A stretch of DNA of 64,000 nucleotides, from contig NZ_CP065037.1 in NCBI RefSeq assembly GCF_019924635.1, forward strand, positions 744,001 to 808,000, in the 5' to 3' direction. The translations under genes were made by a program, and so were the position numbers. Source of the DNA: Leifsonia sp. ZF2019 (GTDB lineage: Bacteria > Actinomycetota > Actinomycetes > Actinomycetales > Microbacteriaceae). The notes under the pieces are model-generated. The model was not told where the DNA came from, searched no databases, and worked only from the letters and a program-made list of their open reading frames with translations. Within the stretch, counting starts at the first letter, position 1, and each line of letters starts with the position of its first letter. Shown one piece after another: positions 1-7,594 of this stretch.

Positions 1-36
1 GGGCTTCCCTGGCACCGCAGAATAGTGAGCTTGTAG

Positions 37-225
37 TCATTGCTCACCCCGTTCCTGCTGATGGCAGGTGCACGTGAGATGCCGCCCGCAGCCGAATGGC
101 GTCTTGCAGCACGACGGCTTGCACTTCGCCGGCGCGGGCTTCGGTCGCGACGCTGGCTCGAACCACGAGGACAGAGGGCGCTCGTTCAGCAGCGACGTCG
201 TCGATCGCGCCCGCCGCAGCCTCAC
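37..225 (-). CDS. Small Cys/His-rich phage protein
   Basis: A 62-residue protein starting at a GTG whose GTGA overlaps the stop of the upstream gene, the coupling used throughout this operon. The C-terminal half has a cluster of cysteines and histidines (CKPSCC, FGCGRHLTCTCH) that could bind a metal ion. I recognise no family. The neat overlap and the position at the end of the early operon support it as real; function unknown. Confidence 0.5.
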   Translation of the reverse strand: MRLRRARSTTSLLNERPLSSWFEPASRPKPAPAKCKPSCCKTPFGCGRHLTCTCHQQERGEQ

Positions 226-692
226 GACGGGACCTTCTCGAGGACGACGAGCGGCCGACGCCCGCGAGTCTCCCCGCACGTCGTCCACCCGGCTCGCTTG
301 AAGCAGTAGCCCGGGTTCGTCGAGCGGATGCGCCGCGGGTTCACGTAGGTGTAGAAGCGCTCGCCCGGCCAGCGATCGCGCGCCCACGTCTCGGCGTCGA
401 TGATCATCTCGGAGGCGACGCACGGGGACTCGTTGCGGAAGATGGCACAGTTGACGCCCTTCTGGCCAGACGCGTCGATGAACTTCCGCCAGACGAACAG
501 CGCATCGTCGTCATGGGCGACGAGGACGAGTTTCTCGCCCGGGCCGACGAACAGCGCAGGGTCACGGCCGTCGGCGTACCGGCGGCGTGAGTAGTGGCGG
601 CGGTGCAGCGCGAGGCCGAGCGGGTCGCCGTCCCGCGACTGCCGCCAGAACGTCGACCCCGTCATGGAGGCCGAGCTGATGAGCGCGGTCAT
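222..692 (-). CDS. Phage protein, possibly acetyltransferase-like
   Basis: A 156-residue protein. The C-terminal part reads like the core of small actinophage proteins with a GNAT-type layout: a conserved NE after a strand, a helix with EMII, and a final NPGYCFKRAGW followed by a CGxTRGR turn. I see no signal peptide or membrane segment. A base-modifying (Mom-like) role is conceivable because a DNA methyltransferase lies in the same operon, but this is only inference from context. The start at 692 overlaps the end of the small upstream gene. Confidence 0.55.
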   Translation of the reverse strand: MTALISSASMTGSTFWRQSRDGDPLGLALHRRHYSRRRYADGRDPALFVGPGEKLVLVAHDDDALFVWRKFIDASGQKGVNCAIFRNESPCVASEMIIDAETWARDRWPGERFYTYVNPRRIRSTNPGYCFKRAGWTTCGETRGRRPLVVLEKVPS

Positions 693-802
693 GCGCGATC
701 GGCCTCCTCGAACGTGTCGGTCCCGCGGTACTCGAACTCGAACACCGTGAGGCGCTGGTCCGGGCTCAGGTGCGGCGCCGCCGGCCGGGGGACGCCGCTC
801 AT
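689..802 (-). CDS. Very small phage protein (37 aa)
   Basis: A 37-residue frame beginning at the ATG whose ATGA overlaps the stop of the preceding gene and ending in an overlap with the next gene. It contains no recognisable motif. Support comes only from the perfect start/stop coupling on both sides within an operon where every junction is of this kind. Confidence 0.4.
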   Translation of the reverse strand: MSGVPRPAAPHLSPDQRLTVFEFEYRGTDTFEEADRA

Positions 803-1131
803 CACAGCCCCATCCGGAGTAGGAGGCGCTGCCAGAGTGCCTGGCGCGCATCCTTCGCGCGCTGCGATGGGTTTGGGAGCTGCCAGAGCGCGGCGAACAT
901 CGCGACATCCGCTTCGACGGTTGTCCTCTCCGCCCGGCTCACCTCGATGCGCTCGTAGAGCCTCGCCTCCCGAAGGGCGGCGACGAGGTCGCGCTCGGGC
1001 AGAGTGACCTGTCGGACGCGGGTCACGCGTCCCCACCGGCCTCCGGCGCGCTCCTTCAGCGTGATCCGCACCCGCTGGTGCGGGCTGACCTGAGCGCCGA
1101 AGCGCTCGATCTCGATGTCCTGGTGCTTCAT
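802..1131 (-). CDS. Hypothetical phage protein
   Basis: A 109-residue soluble protein, rich in Arg and Glu, with no signal peptide or membrane helix. The ATG at 1131 overlaps the stop of the previous gene. No family recognised. It sits among small leftward early genes and was probably expressed with them. Confidence 0.55.
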   Translation of the reverse strand: MKHQDIEIERFGAQVSPHQRVRITLKERAGGRWGRVTRVRQVTLPERDLVAALREARLYERIEVSRAERTTVEADVAMFAALWQLPNPSQRAKDARQALWQRLLLRMGL

Positions 1132-1445
1132 GCTGCTCGTCCTCCTGCTGTTGGGTGCTCGATCACGTAGCGGGCGTGGTACTTCTTCGCCGTCTCGACG
1201 GCGATGTGCTCCTCCTCGGCGATCTGCTCCCACGTGCGGTGCATCCACCGGTCGTCCCAGATCCGCTCGCCGAGCGCGGGCGTGTACTTGGTCGGCCGGC
1301 CGATCCGCTTGGGCGTCAGCGCCCGGCGCGTCAGCTCAGCGACCAGCGCGCCGACCGTCGTGTCGTGGAGCGTCGCGAGCTGGTGCAGCCGCTTGTAGTG
1401 CTCGACCGTGATCGCCGTGTGCACATCCACGAACCCCTCGGTCAT
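1128..1445 (-). CDS. Probable small DNA-binding phage protein
   Basis: A 105-residue protein. The N-terminal 45 residues resemble a ribbon-helix-helix unit (ITVEHYKRLHQLATLHDTTVGALVAELTRRA). The C-terminal part (residues about 65-95, WEQIAEEEHIAVETAKKYHARY) reads like a helix-turn-helix. Two nucleic-acid-binding-like segments suggest an early regulator, but no precise family is recognised. Start and stop both overlap neighbours. Confidence 0.55.
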   Translation of the reverse strand: MTEGFVDVHTAITVEHYKRLHQLATLHDTTVGALVAELTRRALTPKRIGRPTKYTPALGERIWDDRWMHRTWEQIAEEEHIAVETAKKYHARYVIEHPTAGGRAA

Positions 1446-1786
1446 GCGAGAACCCCCGCTGCGTACACCCGTCGAGCAAGGTCGTTCGCCCGCTCCATCG
1501 CTTGCGCCCAGGTGGCGTGATACGCCTCGGCGACCGCTTCGTCATCGCGGAGCAGGTACGACAGGGCCTTGGGTGCGTCCGCGTGGCTCCAATTGATGCA
1601 GGCGACCTTGACCCGCGGAGACTTATCCACAGCTTCACTCGTGCGCTCAGGAACAGAAGAATTTCCGGTTCGGTCTTGGACACGTTCGTTAGTTGCGTCC
1701 GTTGCGTTCGTTGCGTGCATTGCTCCCAAAGCCGCCGAGCACTGCTCAGGTCGAATGCTCGGAGCATTGCTTGTAGCAGTGCTCAT
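1442..1786 (-). CDS. Hypothetical phage protein
   Basis: A 114-residue protein starting at an ATG that overlaps the stop of the upstream gene (ATGA). The first half is low-complexity (Ala/Asn/Thr-rich). The second half is probably helical (DDEAVAEAYHATWAQAMERANDLARRVY). No recognised domain. The 3' end overlaps the next gene. Confidence 0.5.
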   Translation of the reverse strand: MSTATSNAPSIRPEQCSAALGAMHATNATDATNERVQDRTGNSSVPERTSEAVDKSPRVKVACINWSHADAPKALSYLLRDDEAVAEAYHATWAQAMERANDLARRVYAAGVLA

Positions 1787-2145
1787 GCTGCTGCTCCCTT
1801 CTGCTTGGCCCACCGCGCCGCGGCAGCCTTTCTCGCCTTCTCGGACCGCGCCCGCGACTCCTCATCGGAGGGCTGGTAGACGGCCCAGTCGTGGATCTGC
1901 CAGCCGCCGTCGACTGGCTCCCACAGCCCGACCTCGACAAGCAACTCGGCGTCGCGCTTCCGGCCGTGCATCAGGCCGAGCGCGGCCGCTGGGATGAACC
2001 CGTCGTTCCCCTGCCCGCCGCAGTAGCCCAGGCTGAACACCCACACGCACATCGCGTGGTCGCCGCCGCGCTGCCCGAGCAGTTCGAGCGTCTTGTGGTT
2101 GCTGTGGAGGTTCACGTCCACCCGCACCCAGTTCAGATTCGCCAT
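1783..2145 (-). CDS. Hypothetical phage protein, replication-module type
   Basis: A 120-residue protein opening with NWVRVDVNLHSNHKTLELL, the type of N-terminus seen in phage proteins of the replication-initiator region (a short winged-helix-like segment about a host-sized cell or gene). A basic, Ala-rich tail (SEKARKAAAARWAKQKG) is typical of small phage DNA-associated proteins. No catalytic motif. It is coupled by ATGA to the HNH gene upstream. Confidence 0.5.
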   Translation of the reverse strand: MANLNWVRVDVNLHSNHKTLELLGQRGGDHAMCVWVFSLGYCGGQGNDGFIPAAALGLMHGRKRDAELLVEVGLWEPVDGGWQIHDWAVYQPSDEESRARSEKARKAAAARWAKQKGAAA

Positions 2146-2567
2146 CAGGCTTCCCCCTGCATCCGCCAGACGGCGTCCTTGTCGGTTATCTCGTCCCAAG
2201 TGCCGTCGTGCCTATACAGCACCCAGACCTGGCGGACAGTGCCCATCACGGTCGTGACCCAGCGGCGAGCCGGCCAGACCAGCGGGTCCGCGTACCCGGG
2301 CACGGCGTAGCCACTCGTGAGCGCTTCGGCCGGGTGCGAGCTCTTCCACCCGTGGCACCCGGTCGTCCCGGACCCGCAGAGGAGCTGGAGGTTCTCGACG
2401 ACGGTGAGGCCGCCGACGCCGCGCCCCTTGCGGTGGTCTCGGTTCACGCCCCAGATCGGATGGACGCGGAGGCAGCGGACGCACACACCGTGGTCACGGA
2501 ACGTCGCCGCGTCGTACGCGCGTGCCTCCTCGGTCGGCGTCGGCTTCGCGAACTTCGGGCCGATCAC
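2145..2567 (-). CDS. HNH-type endonuclease-like protein
   Basis: A 140-residue protein with a zinc/nuclease core: CVRC near residue 30, the central RDHRKGRGVGG containing the HNH-type histidine, and NLQLLCGSGTTGCHGW further on. This layout is typical of small HNH proteins in actinophages. GTG start with a strong Shine-Dalgarno (GGAGG) seven bases upstream. It is the first gene of the leftmost early sub-operon and faces the rightward cargo gene, with start codons 27 bases apart. A homing, packaging or defence role cannot be separated from sequence. Confidence 0.7.
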   Translation of the reverse strand: MIGPKFAKPTPTEEARAYDAATFRDHGVCVRCLRVHPIWGVNRDHRKGRGVGGLTVVENLQLLCGSGTTGCHGWKSSHPAEALTSGYAVPGYADPLVWPARRWVTTVMGTVRQVWVLYRHDGTWDEITDKDAVWRMQGEA

Positions 2568-2581
2568 GCCGCCACCTCCGA

Positions 2582-2587
2582 TAGGGT
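2582..2587 (+). promoter_or_regulatory. -10 box of leaderless cargo gene
   Basis: TAGGGT is followed by six bases and the ATG at 2594. No ribosome binding site precedes the ATG, and no good -35 is seen. The same layout recurs before the gene at 4950. Confidence 0.4.
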
Positions 2588-2593
2588 GCGCAC

Positions 2594-3151
2594 ATGAGTG
2601 ATGGCACGGGATGGATCGAGATCGTGGGCGCAGCTGCGTCGGTACTGAGCGCTGGTACCGCCTTCGTCGCAGCGATGTCCGCCGCCTCGTCGAAGCGGTC
2701 GGCTGACGACGCTCAGGAATCGGCGCTTAAGGCATGGCAGCAGACTGCCGATGCCGCCGCGGAGACGAACGAGGTCCACAAGGCCATGGCCGAGGCTGCA
2801 GCGCGTCGACTTCGCATACCGTTTGCGAGAGAGCTCAAGATGTACGCGAACTCTTTCCTCGCGAAACGCGTCGCGGGGCTCAGCGTCCAGCAAGCGATGG
2901 AGGAGGACATTGCCGACACGTCGAGAGTCGACCTCCTGATCCGCTTGCAGAGTGAAGCCGACGAGCCGACCGCAAGCTTGATAACGGGGTGGGCATCGAA
3001 CGTGTATTACAAGGCCCCGCTCGCTGCCAGCGATTTCCCGGGCATGATGGCGCTGTCGCAGCAAATTCAAGACCGACTTGACCTGTGGGTAGACGACCCA
3101 AAGGCGGCAGCCGCTTTGTGCGAGGAGGCAGGCGCCGCCTTGTCTGGATGA
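2594..3151 (+). CDS. Membrane-anchored prophage cargo protein (unknown function)
   Basis: A 185-residue protein on the strand opposite to the early operon. Residues about 8-32 (IVGAAASVLSAGTAFVAAMSAA) form one membrane helix. A charged, probably helical segment follows, then a soluble C-terminal domain. Third-position GC is clearly lower than in neighbouring genes, suggesting separate acquisition. A TAGGGT -10 box lies six bases before the ATG with no Shine-Dalgarno, so the mRNA is probably leaderless. A single membrane anchor plus lysogenic-type expression fits a superinfection-exclusion protein, but this is inference. Confidence 0.65.
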   Translation: MSDGTGWIEIVGAAASVLSAGTAFVAAMSAASSKRSADDAQESALKAWQQTADAAAETNEVHKAMAEAAARRLRIPFARELKMYANSFLAKRVAGLSVQQAMEEDIADTSRVDLLIRLQSEADEPTASLITGWASNVYYKAPLAASDFPGMMALSQQIQDRLDLWVDDPKAAAALCEEAGAALSG

Positions 3152-3153
3152 TC

Positions 3154-4923
3154 TCACGCTGCCACCGCCCCGAGGAACTCGGCGACCGCGTGCCCGAGGT
3201 CGCGGGCGGCCGGCGGGGTCACCGCGTTGCCGGACTGCTTGACCTGCTCCCGCTTCGAGCCGAGGAGGACGTAGTCAGTCGGGAACGCCATGCCACGCTT
3301 GATCTCGTCAGGCTCGAGCATCCGGAACTCGACATCGTCGACGTCGAGCGAGATCGGTTCGGCCGCGAGGAGCGACTGGTGGCCGCCGGTGGTGAGCGTG
3401 CGCAGCTCCTCCGTGACGGGCGTGCTCATCTCGGCGCCGCCCTGGTTGTTGCGCATCACGAGGGCGTGGGTCGTCGCGGTCGTGACGGTCGGCAGGGTCT
3501 CGTCGACCGGGCGGGACCGGTTCGCGTGGTTGTTCGTCATGACGAGTGCGTGGTGGTTGCCGTTCGCCGCGACGGTGTCGATCGGGTGCTCGGCGGGCTT
3601 CGCGACGCCGTGGTTGCGCAGCGGGATCACAAGCGCGTCCGTCTCGGCCGTCGTGCGCGTCGGCATGACGTCGGCGACCGGCGTCGCGTCCGTGCGCCAG
3701 GTGCCGCCTGCCGGGACCATGAGCGCCGTCTCGGCGCGGGTCGACTGGGTGCGCATCGGGTCCGTCACGGGCGCCGCGACCTTCCCCTCCCGGCCCTCGA
3801 CCGGGATCAGGAGAGACGGCGTCGCGCCGGATGCGGTGAGGGTGCGGATCGGCTCATCGGTCGGCGTGCACAGGTCGCCGGCGCCGCGGTTGTTGTAGTT
3901 CCGCATGACGAGCGGCGGGACGGCGACGCCGTGCTGGACCGTTGTCGACTGCGTCGGCATCGTCTCGTCGACCGGGTACGCCCGGATGTAGCTGCCGCCC
4001 TTGCCGGACGCCGAGTCGTACGTGTTCCCGGCCGCCGCGACCACGATCGGCTTCCAGTACCGCTCGATGCCCTTCTCGATCCGCAGGCGCGTCTTCTCCG
4101 CCAGTGGCTTCTTCCGGTCCCCGATCCGCTCGCCCCGGATGGACCAGTCGATCGCGGACGCGGCGGGCAGCCAGGCCGGCTCGACGACGACGGCGCACTT
4201 CGGGCACCGGTAGACGTACTGGGCGCGGTAGCGGCCCCACGCCTCGGCCTTCTTGAACGCCTGCACCGCGCGCACCTCGCCGTGCTCGACGCACACCGCA
4301 AGCGGGCGAGTCCACTGCTCGAGGCGCGGCCGCGGGTTCTTCGCCGACGCGATGTCCTTGCGCCAGAAGACGACGTACATCCGGTCGCGCGACTGCGGGG
4401 CGGGCAGGCCGGCGCCCTGCGCGTGCATCGAGTTCAGCCAGACGATCTCGTGCTGGTAGCCGAGCAGCTCCATCGCCATCAGCCAGGCGGGGAACTGGAT
4501 CCACCGGTGCGCGTCGACAACGTTCTCGATGATGATCGCCTTGTACCGGTGGTACTCGGCGAACCGGGGGACGTCCCACATGGTCGCGCGGGACCGGTTC
4601 GCGGCCTCGTCGACCAGCGGGCGGGTGCCGTTCAGGTCGAAGAGGGCGGCGTCCTCGGCGCGCTGCCGCTTCACGCCCTTCGCGATCGAGTGGTTCGTGC
4701 ACTCCGGCGACGCCCACAGGATGTCCGTGCGCGGGAAGTAGGCCGGGTTCACCTGCGAGATGTCCGCGTTGCTGTGGTCCGTGTCGGGGTGGTTCAGCTG
4801 GTGCGACTCGATCGCGCGCGCCCAGTGGTTCGCCGCGATGATCACCCGAAACCCCGCCGCGACGAGTCCGGTTGACGAACCGCCCGCGCCACAGAAGAGG
4901 TCGGTAGCGGTGAGGCCGTTCAT
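3154..4923 (-). CDS. DNA (cytosine-5) methyltransferase with internal repeats
   Basis: A 589-residue phage C5 methyltransferase. Motif I (DLFCGAGGSS, 8-17) binds S-adenosylmethionine; SPEC supplies the motif IV catalytic Cys75; motif VI IEN is at 132-134; motif VIII QSRDR at 177-181; motif X GNAVTPP at 565-571. A CPKC pair near 240 may bind zinc. Between motifs VIII and X, residues 315-521 form seven repeats of 28-37 residues built on PVxE..P/RTxTTxxxHALV, in the place of the target-recognition domain. SD GGGAGG precedes the ATG. It probably protects phage DNA from host restriction. No cognate nuclease is adjacent. Confidence 0.92.
   Translation of the reverse strand: MNGLTATDLFCGAGGSSTGLVAAGFRVIIAANHWARAIESHQLNHPDTDHSNADISQVNPAYFPRTDILWASPECTNHSIAKGVKRQRAEDAALFDLNGTRPLVDEAANRSRATMWDVPRFAEYHRYKAIIIENVVDAHRWIQFPAWLMAMELLGYQHEIVWLNSMHAQGAGLPAPQSRDRMYVVFWRKDIASAKNPRPRLEQWTRPLAVCVEHGEVRAVQAFKKAEAWGRYRAQYVYRCPKCAVVVEPAWLPAASAIDWSIRGERIGDRKKPLAEKTRLRIEKGIERYWKPIVVAAAGNTYDSASGKGGSYIRAYPVDETMPTQSTTVQHGVAVPPLVMRNYNNRGAGDLCTPTDEPIRTLTASGATPSLLIPVEGREGKVAAPVTDPMRTQSTRAETALMVPAGGTWRTDATPVADVMPTRTTAETDALVIPLRNHGVAKPAEHPIDTVAANGNHHALVMTNNHANRSRPVDETLPTVTTATTHALVMRNNQGGAEMSTPVTEELRTLTTGGHQSLLAAEPISLDVDDVEFRMLEPDEIKRGMAFPTDYVLLGSKREQVKQSGNAVTPPAARDLGHAVAEFLGAVAA
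3361..3981 (-). repeat. Seven tandem protein repeats inside the methyltransferase
   Basis: Repeat prolines fall at residues 317, 354, 385, 415, 443, 472 and 502. Each unit has the pattern P-[VTA]-x-[ED]-x2-x-T-x-[TS]-x4-[HT]-x-[AS]-L-[VL]. DNA-level copies have diverged, so this is an old protein repeat, not a recent slippage. Confidence 0.8.
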
Positions 4924-4937
4924 CGAGTGCCTCCCGC

Positions 4938-4943
4938 TAGAGT
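4938..4943 (+). promoter_or_regulatory. -10 box of leaderless cargo gene
   Basis: TAGAGT is followed by six bases and the ATG at 4950. No ribosome binding site is present. The layout is nearly identical to that before 2594. Confidence 0.4.
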
Positions 4944-4949
4944 CGCGAC

Positions 4950-5216
4950 ATGGTTGAAGATGACGTGCCCGAAGAACTCCCTGAATTTGCGACGTTCAGT
5001 GCGCCCTTTCGACGTAGCGGTCACACCTACCAGATAGGGGGCCAGGCACGAGATCACTGGGTGCTCAGGCGCTTCGACGAGAGTGATCGCGGCACGGACA
5101 TCGGCTTCATCAAGAAGCACGGCGGCAAGTGGGGCTTCGTCGACGCGTCGCTCACGGCGGACGCACATGCAGCTCTCGCCGACGACTGGCGGGAACTCGT
5201 CCGTCTCTACACCTAG
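4950..5216 (+). CDS. Small prophage cargo protein (unknown function)
   Basis: An 88-residue acidic soluble protein on the strand opposite to the early operon, between the methyltransferase and the resolvase. No motif or membrane segment is recognised. Codon third positions are less GC-rich than in flanking genes. The start has a TAGAGT -10 at six bases and no Shine-Dalgarno, so expression as a leaderless transcript in the lysogen is likely. It shares this signature with the gene at 2594. Its end lies five bases from the stop of the convergent resolvase gene. Confidence 0.55.
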   Translation: MVEDDVPEELPEFATFSAPFRRSGHTYQIGGQARDHWVLRRFDESDRGTDIGFIKKHGGKWGFVDASLTADAHAALADDWRELVRLYT

Positions 5217-5221
5217 CGCGT

Positions 5222-5785
5222 TCATGCGGCCCACCGAACCTTGTCTATCGCGCGGAGGTTCGCGGCCGGCAGGGACTCTTCGATCGGCTGCCCGGCGAGG
5301 CGGGCTCCGATCGCGGCGAGCACGAACGCGTCGGCCTCGTTGTCGTTCGCGACGTCAGCGGCGGGGTAGCGCTTGAGCACAGCGGCGAGCACCTCGGACT
5401 TCGAGGCGTTGCCCTTCCCGGTGGCGTACATTTTGACGCCCTGTGGGGTCACCTCGGCGAAGCGCTCGCTGTCGATGTCGTCGGTGAGGGCGTCCATGAC
5501 AAGCCACCAGAGGCCCGAGCGGTCGTGGTGAGAGCCGCCGGTTTGACCGTAGGCGGGCTGCTCGATAATCACGATGTCTCCGAGCGCTGCCCAGCCGAGC
5601 ACGTCGAGAGTGAGTTTGTGGAGGCGCACCGCGCGGGTGAGGAGGCCGTCGTCGGTCTTGCCCTTCGAGCGGACGGTGCGCGCGGACATCTCGGTGCCGC
5701 GGATGGTCGCGACGCCGGTAGCGGTGAGGGAGAGGTCGAGCCCGACGATTCGGAGCGGGGTCGGCGTGGCATGGTTGTCGGACAC
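5222..5785 (-). CDS. RuvC-like Holliday junction resolvase
   Basis: A 187-residue RNase-H-fold nuclease. Acidic residues are in the expected places: GLDLSLTATG near residue 15, the second-strand IIEQPAYGQ near 75, and NEADAFVLA near 150. PQGVKMYATGKGNASKSEV matches the RuvC-type loop. It would cut branched DNA during phage recombination or packaging, working with the RecT and exonuclease encoded upstream. Confidence 0.85.
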   Translation of the reverse strand: MSDNHATPTPLRIVGLDLSLTATGVATIRGTEMSARTVRSKGKTDDGLLTRAVRLHKLTLDVLGWAALGDIVIIEQPAYGQTGGSHHDRSGLWWLVMDALTDDIDSERFAEVTPQGVKMYATGKGNASKSEVLAAVLKRYPAADVANDNEADAFVLAAIGARLAGQPIEESLPAANLRAIDKVRWAA

Positions 5786-5820
5786 ACTGATTCCTTCTGA
5801 GTAGGGGGAGCGGTTGTGGA

Positions 5821-5855
5821 GGGCGGCCAGGACGCCGGAATCGTCCTGGCCGCCC
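5821..5855 (-). terminator. Perfect hairpin after the DUF2303 gene
   Basis: A 14-base perfect stem (GGGCGGCCAGGACG with its complement) around a 7-base loop lies between the DUF2303 stop and the resolvase start. There is no clear U-tail, so it may attenuate rather than end the early transcript. Confidence 0.5.
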
Positions 5856-5863
5856 GGTTCGGG

Positions 5864-6787
5864 CTACGGCCGGCCGTAGAAGATCGGCACGTCGCCGATG
5901 CCGTCGTGGATGCGGGTCTCGGTGGTCTTGCCCGTCGCGGCGTCCGTGATCTTGTCGGTGCGGCCGTCGCGGATCTCGGTCACGATGTCGGCGAAGGCGG
6001 CGTCGAGGATGTTCTCCGGCCGCTCGATCGCGTACCCGAGCGCCAGGCCGTTCGCGCCGGTGCGGTAGCGGAACTGAGCCCAGAGGTAGTAGATCGGGCC
6101 GCCGATGTACGGGCGCAGCGCGATCTGGATCCGCTTCGGGACCTCGATCGTGCCCTTCTGCCCGGCCTTCGCTGCGACCGTCTCGGTGTACTCGAACTGG
6201 ATCGCGCCGGAGTCGAGCCGGACCGCCGAACCGAAGTCGGCTTTGGACTTCGCCTCGAACGTCGTCGCGATCTCGATCAGCGTCGCGTGGTCCGGCTCGA
6301 TGACGTCGAGCGCACGGTCCTCGATGAACTCGGCGAACTCCTGCTGAGTGAACCACGAGTGCGAGTTCTGACCGAGGTCGCTCGCCATCCAGGCCTCCCA
6401 CGCCTTCGTCTTCTCGAGCGCGAGGGTCAACTTGTGCTTCTCCCAGCCCGCCGGCTCATCGGTGCCCTGGTGCGAATCGATCACGGCGATGACGCTCGAC
6501 GCCGAGGTGTGGGCGTAGACCTCGGTGCCAGACGTGCGGTGCCGGTTCACGTACCCGACGAACGACGCGGCGTCCGTGACCGTGCGGTTCGCCTTCGGCC
6601 GCCGTGGGGCGTCCGCGAAGTCGTCGGTGTCGATCACCTTCACGCCGCCACGGCCATCGGCGACCGCGTAGATGGTGCCCTCGGCGAGCTGGTGCGGTTC
6701 GATGCCGGCGACGGCGAGGGCGGCGATGGTCGCGGCCTCGGACGCGCTCTCAATTACGCCGAGCTCGGCGTTCTTGTAGTCGGTCAT
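5864..6787 (-). CDS. DUF2303 family phage protein
   Basis: A 307-residue protein of the type annotated as DUF2303 in many phages: an N-terminal segment on time/identity values, the KANRTVTDAASFVGYVNRH stretch, and a C-terminal IEVPKRIQIALRPYIGGPIYYLWAQFRYR. It is always found near phage recombination genes, as here, but its activity is not established. The start overlaps the upstream gene stop (ATGA). Confidence 0.8.
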   Translation of the reverse strand: MTDYKNAELGVIESASEAATIAALAVAGIEPHQLAEGTIYAVADGRGGVKVIDTDDFADAPRRPKANRTVTDAASFVGYVNRHRTSGTEVYAHTSASSVIAVIDSHQGTDEPAGWEKHKLTLALEKTKAWEAWMASDLGQNSHSWFTQQEFAEFIEDRALDVIEPDHATLIEIATTFEAKSKADFGSAVRLDSGAIQFEYTETVAAKAGQKGTIEVPKRIQIALRPYIGGPIYYLWAQFRYRTGANGLALGYAIERPENILDAAFADIVTEIRDGRTDKITDAATGKTTETRIHDGIGDVPIFYGRP

Positions 6788-7173
6788 GCGTTCGGGATCT
6801 CCTTGATCTCCCCAGTGCGGGGATCGGCGTAGTCGGGGGCGGTACGGATGTCCTCGTCGGCGAAGAGAGGCATCGCGGTCGGGTCGGTGCGCTGCAGCTT
6901 GTTGCCCTCCCCGATGTAGGCGATCGACCCCTCGCGGTTCTTCTCCGGCAGCTTCATCGCGATCTTGTCGTTCACGATCACCGCCGTCCCGCCGCCGTCG
7001 ACGAGCTTCACGTCGAAGCGCACGGAGAGCGACCCGGCCTTGCCAGTCGCCTTCACCGCCTCGATGAGCTTCGTCAGCCCGTCGGCGAGCTCGATGTCGG
7101 TCTTCGGCCGGATGGAGGCGAGCACAGCTGCGAAGCTGTCGCGCGTCCCCTCCTGCCTGTTGGTGTCCACCAT
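6784..7173 (-). CDS. Phage protein paired with DUF2303
   Basis: A 129-residue soluble protein with a beta-rich core (SLSVRFDVKLVDGGGTAVIVNDKIAMKLPEKNREGSIAYIGEGNKL). A similar protein often lies just before DUF2303 in phage genomes. Translation is coupled to that gene by an ATGA overlap. Function unknown. Confidence 0.65.
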   Translation of the reverse strand: MVDTNRQEGTRDSFAAVLASIRPKTDIELADGLTKLIEAVKATGKAGSLSVRFDVKLVDGGGTAVIVNDKIAMKLPEKNREGSIAYIGEGNKLQRTDPTAMPLFADEDIRTAPDYADPRTGEIKEIPNA

Positions 7174-7198
7174 TCGATTTCCCTTCTCTGGGTGGCTT

Positions 7199-7594
7199 TC
7201 AGCGGGCTACGCCGCCGACGCCGTACGCGGCGCCGTTGACTTTGTTGATGTTCTGGTAGCCCATGAGCTTCGACTTCAGGGCGTCCTGGAGGTGCTCCGC
7301 GTGGTGGAGTTGGGCCTTCGCCTCGTTCAGCTCACGGAGCAGCGGCAGACAGGACAGGCGCGCCTCGGCGATGCGGTCGTTGTACAGGTGCCGCTTCGAC
7401 TCCAACTTCGCCATCTCGAACGCCTTCGAGTACGCCTCCTCGGCGTCGTAGCGGGCGCGCTGCAGGGTGTCGATGATGACGACCGCGCGCTCGAGGCGGT
7501 CACCGATCTCGCGGATGATGAACTCGATCTCCATCGGCGAGACGGGCTGGTAGTCGAGCAGCTCACCCGTCGTCGAATGCACGATTTCCGTCAC
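7199..7594 (-). CDS. Hypothetical phage protein, helical
   Basis: A 131-residue protein predicted to be largely alpha-helical (long charged stretch from residue 30 to 115, probable coiled coil). No recognised family. It is coupled to recT by overlap at 7591-7594. A structural or accessory role in the recombination module is plausible from position only. Confidence 0.55.
   Translation of the reverse strand: MTEIVHSTTGELLDYQPVSPMEIEFIIREIGDRLERAVVIIDTLQRARYDAEEAYSKAFEMAKLESKRHLYNDRIAEARLSCLPLLRELNEAKAQLHHAEHLQDALKSKLMGYQNINKVNGAAYGVGGVAR

Noticed and set aside
3085-4875. Long rightward open frame opposite the methyltransferase
   Set aside because: Antisense shadow without start signals; the leftward frame has all C5 methyltransferase motifs.
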